Origin: Antedon mediterranea
Lineage: Eukaryota; Echinodermata; Crinoidea; Comatulida; Antedonidae
Length of the DNA: 64,000 nt
NCBI RefSeq assembly: GCF_964355755.1
Contig: NC_092670.1
Coordinates: 3,435,001 to 3,499,000, forward strand
Direction of reading: 5' to 3'
Under the pieces are notes generated by a model. The model was not told the origin of the DNA. It saw only the letters and a list, made by a program, of their open reading frames with translations, and made no database searches. Within the stretch, counting starts at the first letter, position 1; every line of letters begins with the position of its first letter. This document shows positions 1 to 12,000 of the stretch, one piece after another. The position numbers were made by a program, and so were the translations under genes.

Positions 1-3000
1 TGTACTTACCCGCTGCATCACATGATAAATTTGTTGTCCTCCGAAATCCCAGATGTTCATCACAAACTTGTCGCTAGTCACCTTGTCATCACTCCCTTCT
101 TTCTGAAACTCAACTATTAATTTTTCAATTTCTGACGGAATCTTTATCTGGTCATCTCTTCCTTCTTTCTCAATCTCTATCTTTGAAGGAATCTTTGTCT
201 GGAGTTTTTCTTTCTCTATATATTCATTAAAATAAATTAAAATTAAACATCCAATAGCATGTTTAATATGTATGTCATTTTTCTAGGCCTTTTATTAGGA
301 TAATTTATTTTAGGATTCTAATTATTTTAGCAATGGTGATTATAATTATTAATTAATATAGAAAAGTGCATTGTTAGCCAAGATCCCAACAGAATAACAC
401 ATTGTCTGATGATTTCAGGTTCCAAATTAGCTTCCCTAATAATTCTACTCGGCTTTTCGTTCCCTACTCAAAAAGAAGAGTTGTCGATATAGTGCCTTTG
501 CAATTGCCACGTATCTTGAAAGCACTCTTCGTCAATTAGTGAGGATGGAATTTTAAGATATTCGTCTTTCATTGAATTTGTTTTGAGGATTTTTGTATAA
601 TATTTATTTTGTTTAATACTAATATACAAATATAGTTAACAGAGCTAAAGCTAACAGAGGTGCCTTGAAAATAGGTCTGGTTGTGTTTTAGACACAAAGG
701 CCCATAGTTTTAATGAAACAAAGTTTGAAAAAAAATTTGAAATAGGCAAAGTATATAAAACATTAAAAGACACTAACTGTTCTAAAATCTTTAATTAAAT
801 TAATCCACCTTTTCCATCTTAAATCAAATATGAAATTCCAGGCCACAAGTCAAAAACCCATGTAAAAGTCAGTGCTTAGTTTTGGTAGAGCAGACAGTGA
901 AATATTAGGTGAAATGTAATAATAATGCACTTAAAATTCCTATTAACATTTTTACTTACCGTCATCCATTTGGCTTTCTTCTGTTTTAGTTGATTGTGCT
1001 GGATTTTCTTTCTCCATATGTTTCACAAGTGTTTTTTGGGGAGAATTTTCATTGCCAGAAGGCTGTTTTGCTGATGCTGTTGTAACCTCTGCTTGTAGCA
1101 CACTATTCTTGTTATCAGAAGCATTTTCTGTTGATGCTGTTTCACGTTTTTCTTCTCGCACATCACCATCAGAACCATTTTGCTTTTCTTTCAGTTGTTT
1201 TGCCACATTTCTAGCAACTGCTTCCTCATACATTTCAGAAGCTTGAGCTTTAAAAAAATAAAAATTGATTTTGTATATTATACTTGGATACTATGAATAT
1301 GTTAATTATTATTAAACATTTTAAAAGGAAGAAACACACATATCCATGGTAATTACAGAATAAATCTAGTTCTGTGTTGTACCAAAAATAATTTAGGTAA
1401 AAAGAAGCAAGGTAAGAATGGTATCAATTTATTTTAAATTTGTTTAAATTAAAGCAGTAATCAAGAAATTGTATGTAAAACAGATTATTATATAAATAAC
1501 ATCCATAAAACATGACAATATAACTTCATAATCAGATTAAAGAATTAAGGAATTTCTGTGAAGCAGCTTTCATCAGATAGCTGACAGCGCAGCAAGAAAA
1601 ATATGGGAGGCTTTGTCAAAAAAGAAATGTTCGCAAACGTGTGTTGATAAATGTTGGCTAGTTTCGTAAGTATACTTCTTTAAAAAAAATTCAATTTCCA
1701 GTAAGCAGAACAATAAATGCAAAATAAACATGGGTGGATGGAGTACCATGAAAATTGCCAATAGTACAAACAATTAAGCACTATCAAAGTGGCTCTCCAA
1801 TACTTCAAACCAAAAAAATATATAAGGGTAAGGGGGTTAACAGTATTAAGTTTCGAATAGTACTTGGAATCCAGCACAACACATTTTTAAACAGGATAAA
1901 ATGGAACAAGTCTGGGACAAAGTCTTTGGTGCTAACTGGGTTAATAATTTAGTATTTTGCATCTTTTTTTGGTTTAATTTGCATGTTAATGTATACTTTC
2001 TGTTTCTTGCCATATTGTTTCATCTGCATCATCTTGAGAACACACTGTTTTTGTTGTTGCTATGGCATCAGTTATTTCATGCTTTGATTTAAAACTACAG
2101 AAAAAAATGAATATTATTATTTCACTTCAATAGCCATACAATATATATATAAACCCATCTTAATCATTCAATGTTTTTCAAGTCAGCCTTTTGGGATTAT
2201 ATTAATATTATTATTAGTGTATTTATAACAAAAATGAATATACAAAGAGTAATATTTTTCAGTTGGCTCATAAAGTATGTTTTGGTGTCATCAGTTAATT
2301 AAAAGTAAATTCCCATAAATTGATAATGATAAAATGCCTACAATTGAGAAGAATATGTTTAAATGTATATTAAAACTAAAATGTACACATAGATTATGTC
2401 CCGTGAGTCAAGATAGATTTTCAACTCAAACCCCTTTAATAGTAGTGATATTTGGGGGAAAACAAATATTTTTGGTTTTTTTAATTATTTGTCATTCAGA
2501 GCATTGGGGTCTTGGTGTATGTTTTTAATTTAATAAATTGTTTTAAACAACATTGATACCACAATTTTCTTACCTTTTCCTTAGTAATGAATTGATAGTA
2601 GAAGTTTTTCCTACTCCCTCAAGACCTACAAAAATAACTCTGCCCTGTTTAACTCCAGTTTTCCCTTCTTCCAGGGCTTCATTGAATGCTCTAACTGCTT
2701 CTGGTCCTCGAGCCCGTATCTCAATTGGAGTGGAATCTTTAAAAAATAAGTATTTAATAGTACTTTTACAATAAAGTTATTATATATTTATTATTACTAT
2801 GCATTCATATTGGACACTTAATTAATACCTCTCACTTTTTTTTAATTTATAATCCTTGTTAATTTGCTTTTAGAATGATTTTATAATGCACGATTTCTAT
2901 AGGTTATTTCATTAAAATAACCGATACATTTTATTTTGTAAATAATAGTTGATAATAATAATATAAAATAGAATACTTTAATAAATACCAATATCTTACC

Positions 3001-6000
3001 ATCAAAGTTGCTGAGCCTTTGTAATATACTTGGATGTTGTAACATTGTAGTAGTACCAAGAAAACCAACTGCAAACTCTCTTGCCACCTTTAGATTCTTA
3101 CTTTCTCTTATCATCTTCCATTCATTATCATCCAAAGGAGTAAGTAATTGCCTTACATCTCCTGTACTTTCACTCTCTGTGTGTTCACTTTCACATAATT
3201 TGCACAAGTAAAATCCTACCAATGACTCTGCTATCAACTTGTGAGGAGGCATGAATATCCGTTCAAAGTTGGATTTTGAAATTGGTGCTTCTTCATAAAC
3301 AAATCCAAGTTTCACGGACATGTCAACCAAATCTGTACTCGTATGTTTATCATTAAAATCTTTCATCTTTATTAAAAGTTGATTTACTTTTAGGCTATCA
3401 TACATACATTTTCCCAATAAAATCATAGCATTTACATACTTTGCTGGAGTGTCTTCAAATTTAGAAAGCTTTGCGAATTGGTTTTGTTTGTTGAACTGAT
3501 TTAAAATGCTATGAAATATTTCCTTAAAAAGATTAGCTTTATCTTTAGGAAGACTTTGATTGTCTTCCCATAGAATACAAATTGAAAGAAGTAGCATTGG
3601 ATTTTTGCACATTGAATATACGTCCTCGTGTTTTCGTTGCCTACCCTGATACATAATATCTAATTCTCTTCTAAGGGATTTTCCCATTTCTGGTTTTTCA
3701 AAATACTCAAAGTGTTTGTTAATATACTTCCCTATGCTCTCTTCATTAAATCCCTTAACTCTTACATGTATGTTACACTCTTTTTTGAATTCATCTATGT
3801 TTTCTGACCGGGAAGTAAGTATCACAGTACTTTTTTTTAAAGAGTTTTTTCTGAAAAGACTAATTACGCTTTGATTATTGAATCTCAATTCCTCTAATCC
3901 GTCAAGTAGCAACACAACTTTATTTTCATGTTTCTTTATAAATTTCTTAATTACCCGTGCATCTTTTGGGAGATCTGTGTCTAAATTAAAATCTGTCATA
4001 TCCAGTTGCTTTGCAATTAAATCACATATATCTTCATCTTTTTCCAAATCCCTTACACATAAAAGAAATACAATTTTACCTTCAAAGATATTGAATTTAT
4101 TAAGTGTAGCCCATGTGTATGATATATGCCTTAATATGGTAGTTTTTCCAATACCTCCCTGTCCTTCAATGAGAGCTTTACATCCAGGTGTGGAGCTAAT
4201 TACATCTATCACTTCTTCTAATGTTGTTGGTTTGCTGGTTTCTGTATTGTTTTCACGTTCTATAAGCAGTTCCATATCAGTAAACATCTGTGAAATGTCA
4301 ACTTTGTATTTCTCACGCATTGTTGCAGGTGTAAATATACTGGCCTGGATACACTTGTCCTTTTGTATGTGAATCAGATATGTTTGTATTATTTCTAAAA
4401 ACAAGGAAATATTTTGGGTATTGCTAAACTGCGCAAACCAAGCGCAAACCTAAAAAACCCTGCGCAAACCTCCTCCAAATAACTTATTATTGGTTCTATC
4501 ATGACCAGGACTATAATTTATGAAAAAAAAATTATGAAATTGCGGTTAAAGTTGGTGAAAAACATCATTTTTTGGGTAAAATGTAAGATTTTACAGTGTA
4601 AATGGCGCAAACCTAAAAAAAACCTGCGCAAACCTCCTCCAAATCACTTATTATTGGTTCTATCATGACTAAGACTATCATAGCAGGTAATTTATGAAAA
4701 AAAAAATAATGAAATTGCTGTAAGTTGGCTTTTTTTGGGAGAAAAACATCATTTTTTTGGGTAAAATGTCAGATTTTACAGTGTCAGCCAAGCCAACTTA
4801 CAGTAATTTCATAATTTTTTTTTCATAAATTACTTGCTATGATAGTCCATGTCATGATAGAAGCAATAATAAGTGATTTGGAGGAGGTTTGCGCAGATTT
4901 TTTTTAGGTTTGCGCGATTTACACTGTAAAATCTGACATTTTACCCAAACAAGGCCAACAGCCATTAAGTCGCGTGCTACAATGCATAGTGATACCGGAC
5001 CGACAGACAAACAGACCGACAGACAGACAGACCGACAGACAGACGGACCGACCGACATAGTGAACTATACTGACCGAAATTACTGAACATGTTTAAAAAT
5101 GTTGAAATGTTTAAAAACATTTATATTTTTTTAATTTACACGTGCGTAGCCTGTCACTTTTGTAATTTCGAGTTGAAAAGTAAGTCAAGAAAACAGAAAT
5201 CGGGTAAAAAGAGTGCGCAATAACATTTAACGCGCAGTGCGTGCGCAAAAATCTGCGCACTCATGGCAATTTTGTAAACGCTTAAAATTGCCTGAAACGT
5301 ACTCTTATTTCATCGAAAATAAATTTTGAAAATTTTAAGCGCGCGTGCGCATGCGCTACGCACGTAATTGTATTGCCATATGATGATTTATGCCCTGAAA
5401 TTTATGAGTACCAAATTTTATTTAATTGTGATTCATGGTTGTTGTTAAGATATGATTACAAACGTGATTTCGTTAAATCGTGCGTAGACCGCGTAATTTT
5501 TTATTGCGCACCGTGAAAACATAACCACATCGATTCCTGGCCATAAGGAATATTCTGTGAAAAATTGACTTAGCTAGATTAAACTGATATGAAGATAAGG
5601 TCATAAAACGATAAAACGCATAGTGATACCGGACCGACAGACAGACCGACAGACAGACAGACCGACCGACCGACATAGTGAACTATAGAGTCGCTTCCAC
5701 GCGACTAAAAATGATGTTTTTTGCCCCAAAAATAAGCCAACTTACAGTAACTAGATGGTACGCTCGCTTCGCTCGTGTACCATCTAGTTCGTGCCCACAG
5801 ATGGTTCTCGAATACTGTACATAGTAATTTCAACGTAAAAAAACTGGCGATTTCAAATGTACGTACGGCAGGACTATAAAACATTGTCGTTTACAGAAAC
5901 AAATAAGTAGACACAATGATTTATGTAGTCAACCAAAATTAGCACCTAGAAACTTGTCACAAAATGAGTCGACATTTGTTATTTGGACTCACTTAAACAA

Positions 6001-9000
6001 ACCCAATTTTGTTAAATTATTCTTTATATTTCTTTATTATCCAATCATTAACGAAATATTTTTTTTATAGGCCTATAAATAATATACCACTAAATAGAGT
6101 AAAACATTTCCGATTTAATACTTTATTAAAACTGTCACTGTCTCATGGTCGATTGAAATATTAAAGTACATTTAAAGACCACTAATACGTTTATATTTTT
6201 GTAATTATTAATACAAACGTTAAGAAACAACTGACGGTAATAACGTATTATATTATTATGTGTTTATAATCTAAAAGTAGGGGCTACCCACACTCACAGT
6301 GATAAAGTTTATTAGTATATTTGTTTATATTATATCTAACAGTACCAACACACTTATGATTCAAATGGCGATCAAAAGTGGTTAATACCTATTTGCAGTA
6401 TTGTATAGCATTACAATACTATTTCTGTTTATTCTCCAAGGGTCTATAAATTTACCTACTTGTGTTAAACCATGGAGGTATTTTGCTATAATTTGGAATG
6501 TTCCATTCATCGCAAATAAATACATTTCTATAAACGTATATTAAATCTATCAAAATAGTATTTTTTAAAGAAAATCGGCCTGTCTTCAACATTATGATGC
6601 TGTACTCTAGCTGTTCAACCGGTTTTCAGCTATTAAAAACAATTATCGTAGGAGGAGATAGGAAAATGCGAAGCCTTCTCGCATTTTTGTGGCGGGTATT
6701 TTTCAAGATGGACATCCATTAGACAGTGTATACCACGATCGAAAAACACCACTATTTGGGGCAAATCGTTGAACCTAAATTCGTTTTAATCGTCAATAAC
6801 TAATTATCTAACTTAATTTAATTAGTAAACAGGGTTACATCAGGTGGTTAAAATCAGTACCGAAAGTACGAACCAACTTTATATACCATCGAGTAAAAAT
6901 TCTAGAAGTAAGGCGCGATTTACCGAATTTTGCCCTTACGTAAATTTATATATAGATTTCATAATTTTTTTTTCATAAATTACTTGCTATGATAGTCCAA
7001 GTCATGATAGAAGCAATAATAAGTTATTTGGAGGAGGTTTGCGCAGGTTTTTTTTAGGTTTGCGTGATTTACACTGTAAAATCTGACATTTTACCCAAAA
7101 CAATGATGTTTTTCACCCAACTTACAGCAATTTCATAATTTTTTTTTCTCATAAATTACCTGCTATGATAGTCCTGGTCATGATAGAACCAATAATAAGT
7201 GATTTGGAGGAGGTTTGCGCAGGGTTTTTTCACGTTTGCGCTTGGTTTGCGCAGTTTAGCAATACCCAATATTTTTAGCTTGATTAAACTAAAGTTTTAT
7301 TAATATATCATTACATTTATTTATGTGATATTTCATAAAATTGTTGAATGTTTTGCATTCCTCTAATTATTTTTATGTTTCTAATTTTGTATCTATATAT
7401 AAATTTACGTAAGGGCAAAATTCGTCAAATCGCGTGTTACTTCTAGTATGAATGTTTACTCGATGGTATATAAAGTTGGTTCGTACTTTCGGTACTCATT
7501 TTAACCACCTGATGTAACCCTGTTTACTAATTAAATTGAGTTAGATAATTAGTTATAGACAATTAAAACAAATTTTAAAGGTTCAACAATTTTCCCCAAA
7601 TAGGGGGGGGGGGGGGAGGTTACCGATTGTGGTATACACCGTCTAATGGATGTCCATCTTGAAAAATACCTGCACATAATAATACGAGGATGCTTTGCAT
7701 TTACCTACCTCGTACGATAATTGTTTTTAGTATCTGAAAACCAGTTTAACAACTCAAGTACAGCATCGTATAATGTTGAAGAAAGGCCAATTTTCTTTAA
7801 AAAAAATACTATTTTGATAGATTTAATATACGTTTATACAAACGTATTGATTTGCGATGAATGGAACATTCCAATCTCTCTTCCACAAAGCGTCTATTCC
7901 CGCAGGCATAATAACACAAAGGCAAGTACTGTAGGCATAATAACACAAAGGCAAGTAGGCCTACACTCATATAAAAAAAAGTTGATTCATTTTTTTTTTA
8001 ATCTGTGACTGCAGAGGTCGGATATAGGTATTTTAAAACAGATAATGAGCTGATCACGTTTTCAGTCGCCGTCTATATCTGTACAATCAACTTTATTGCA
8101 GTTCAAACACCACCCACATCACCATCAATATTAATTAATACTGTAATTACAACAAAAATAAACATCGTATTGGTGTATCATTACATTTATTTACTATTTG
8201 TTCCTTAAATTTGTTCCTCTTTGCACCCATCCTCTTCCTCATCCCTCAACCCTAATGTTACATACAAACCACAAATTGGGTTTGTTTAAATTTGACTGAA
8301 ACAATTCGTCTCATTTTGTGAAAATTTTCTCTTTCAGGCAGAAGTAATTCCCAGGGTGCTAATTTTAGTTGACTACATAAACCGTGTCTATTTATTCATT
8401 CATTCCTGTAAACGACATTGTCCTGTGGTACGTACTTATTATCTATATATAAATTTACGTAAGGGCAAAATTCGGTAAATCGCGCGTTACTTCTAGAATG
8501 TTTACTCGATGTTATATAAAGTTGGTTCGTACTTTCGGTACTGATTTTAACCACCTGATGTAACCCTGTTTACTAATTAAATTGAGTCAGATAATTTAGT
8601 TATTGACGATTAAAACGAATTTAGGTTCAACGATTTGCCCCAAATAGGGGTGTTTACCGATCGTGGTATACACTGTCTAATACATGTCCATCGTGAAAAA
8701 TACCCGCATACAATAATACGAGGATGCTTCGCATTTTCCTATCTCCTCCTACGATAACTGTTTTTAATGGCTGAAAACCGGTTGAACAGCTCGAGTACAG
8801 CTTCATAATGTTGAAGACAGGCCGATTTTCTTTAAAAAATACTATTTTGATAGATTTAATATCCGTTTATAGAAATGTACTGATTTGCAATGAATGGAAC
8901 ATTCCAAATTATTGCATACCTCCATGGTTTAACACAAGTAGGTAAATTTATAGACCCTTGGAGAATAAACAGAAATAGTATTGTAATACTATATACAATA

Positions 9001-12000
9001 CTGCAAATAGGTATTAACCACTTTTGATTGCCATTTGAATCAAAAGTGTGTTGGTACTGTTAGATATAATAATTATAAACAAATATACTAATAAACGTTA
9101 TCACTGTGAGTGTGGGTAGCTCCTACTTTTAGATTATAAACACATAATAATATATACTTTATTACTGTCAGTTGTTTCTCAACGTTTGTATTAATTAATA
9201 ATTACAAAAATATAAACGTATTAGTGGTCTTTAAATGTACTTTACTATTTCAATCGACCATGAGACAGTGACACTTTTAATAAAGTATTAAATCGGAAAT
9301 GTTTTACTCTATTTAGTGGTATATTATTTATAGGCCTATATAAAAAAAATATTTCGTTACTGATTGGATAATAAAGAAATATAAAGAATAATTTAACAAA
9401 ATTGGGTTTGTTTAAATGAGTCCAATAACAAATTTCGACTCATTTTGTGACAAGTTTCTAGGTGCTAATTTTTGTTGACTACATAAATCATTATGTCTAT
9501 TTATTTGTTTCTGTAAACGACAATGTTTTATAGTCCTGCCGTACGTACATTTGAAATCGCCAGTTTTTTTACGCTGAAATTACTATGTATTCGAGAACCA
9601 TCGAGCGAAGCGAGCGTACCATCTAGTTATTAAAATTAATAAAATTACTGGGTATTCGAGAACCATCTGTAGGCACGAACTAGATGGTACGCGAGCGAAG
9701 CAAGCGTACAATCTAGTTAATTTAAATTATCTAGCTTCATTCCTTGAATAGTTTTTGTCACGCAATCATAAATAAGCTTTATAGAGTGAGTGTGACCCAA
9801 TATAATTTTTAATTACGTTAATAATTTTTATAATTTGGAACTATCTATATATAAATTTACGTAAGGGCAAAAATCGGTAAATCGCGCGTTATTTCTAGAA
9901 TATTTACTCGATGGTTGGTTCGTACTTTCGGTACTGATTTTAACCACCTGATGTAACCCTGTTTACTAATAAAATTGAGTTAGATAATTAGTTACTGACG
10001 ATTAAAACGAATTTAGGTTCAACGATTTGCCCCAAATAGGGGTGTTTTCTAATCGTGGTATACACTGTCTAATGGATGTCAATTTGAAAAATACCCGCAC
10101 ACAATAATACGAGGACACTTCGCATTTTCCTATCCCCTCCTACGATAATTGTTTTTAATAGCTGAAAACCGGTTGAACAGTTCGAGTACAGCGTCATAAT
10201 GTTGAAGACAGGTCGATTTTCTTTAAAAAATGCTATTTTGATAGATTTAATATACGTTTTTACGGGGTTTATACAAATGTATTGATTTGCGATGAATGGA
10301 ACATTCCAATCTCTGTTCCACAAGTGTTATTCCCTCAGGCGTCGTAAAGGCAAGTACTGTATACTCATAACAGAAATTCGATCCATTTTATTTTTATTCT
10401 GTGCTGCAGAGGTTGGATATATATATTTTTTAACGGATAATGAGCTAGCGTTTTCAGTCGCCGTACATTATGTACAAATCTTTAATTGCAGTTAAACCAC
10501 CCACATCATCAACCTTCCCTCACTGGCATGAGTAGCGTAGTGGTACGAAGGATCAACAACAACTTTGGTGGGTAGGGTAGGAACCAACTTAAGTATGAAT
10601 TGGCTCTAGAAACAATTGAAAACCATTAGGCCTACTAATTAAGTTGAGTTAGATAATTTAATATTTATTAACGATTAAATCGAATTTATGATTTTCCCCG
10701 AATAGAGGTGGTTTTCACAAATTGTTTTAACATTATATATAAACATACGTCGTAGTGTATCGTTACATGTACTGTACTATTTCAATCGACTACGACGGTG
10801 ATAGTTTCAACAAAGTATTTACATCGCAATGTTTTTACTGTGTTTAGTGGTATATTATTTGTAAAACATAAAAACAATTAATATTTCGTTACAAAATAAA
10901 GAATATATTTAAAAATTGTTCCTCTTTGCACCCATCCTCCCCATCCCTCAACCATAATGCTACATACAGAACACAAATTAAGTTTGTTTAAATTTGACTT
11001 AAACAATTGGTCTCATTTTGTGACAAGTTTCTCTTTCTGAAGTAATTCCCAGGGTGCTAATTTTAGTTGAGTACATAAATCACAGTGTCTATTTATTCCT
11101 TCCTGTATTATTGTCCTGCATTATTGTACATTTGAAATCGCCAGTTTTTTAACGCTGAAATTATTATGTATTCGAGAACCATCTGTGGGCCCGACCTAGA
11201 TGGTACGCGTACGCGTACCATCTAGTAATTTAAAATATACTCAACAGAGGGCAGCAAAGGATTTTTATGACATAAACCTAAAACTTGTATAAGTGTGAAA
11301 GTGAAAATATTCTTATTAAAAACTAAAATATATAACATTAAGAAATATTGTTATTTATCTTAACATCTCTCTTTATCCATATCAATGACGGTTTGGTGCA
11401 CCGTATAGGCATACGAACCTAATTAGCCTATTGAAAGAATATTGAAAGAGCGGATATGTTTACTATGGTAGGAATGCCATGCTGTAGACAAGGATCCCCT
11501 TTACTGTACTTGTAAAATTATCATTAAATCCAAAATCGGTTTATAAATTCTAGCATCTTATATAGTTAATTTACTTCTTCAGTTTGTTTGATTTTTATTA
11601 CTATCATAATGATGCCATTTGTATTCAAACATATACTTCAGAAGTAAAAATTAAAACTTTAGGGTTAATTACTATAGATAATTGGGCATACTGATTATTA
11701 TTATAGGTGATATATACGAAAGCCCATTAATGCCATTTTAAGTATATGTTTTTCGAACGTAATCCGTTATAACGAATTAGTAATTCGTTTGAACGGATTA
11801 ATAATCTGTTTAAACGAATTAGTAATCCGTTCAAACGAATTGCAACATATACAACAAGTGCCATTTAAAGTATATGTTGTAATTCGTTTGAACGGATTAC
11901 TAATCCGTTCAAACAAATTACTAATTTGTTTAAACGGATTACTAATTTGTTCAAACGGATTACTAATCCGTTCAAACGAATTACTAATTTGTTTAAACGG

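Larger units (their letters stand above)
4416..7267. mobile_element. TIR transposon A, 8-bp target duplication, non-autonomous
   Basis: The ends are long inverted repeats that both begin GGGTATTGCTAAACTGCGC. The direct repeat aatatttt flanks the element at 4408-4415 and 7268-7275. The arms are built from repeated blocks of about 160-180 bp containing gcgcaaacctcctccaaa: about 4431-4590, 4605-4790, and inverted at 4795-4949, 6957-7090 and 7105-7260. No transposase frame is present. An 8-bp duplication fits hAT or Merlin-type transposases, but the termini do not settle which. It sits in intron 2 of the NACHT-Roc gene, 13 bp from the acceptor AG of the NACHT exon, and was later invaded by elements B1 and C1. 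Confidence 0.85.

Noticed and set aside
2881..2999. C-terminal extension of the NACHT frame to a stop at 2881
   Set aside because: Lies past a good GTAAGA donor at 2999, is hydrophobic and AT-rich, and the Roc exon fits the donor phase.
3878..4372. 164-codon plus-strand frame
   Set aside because: Antisense shadow of the NACHT exon, which carries clear Walker motifs on the minus strand.
4852..5676. Small frames with SVCLSVCLSV repeats
   Set aside because: Translation of the tetranucleotide arrays in element B.
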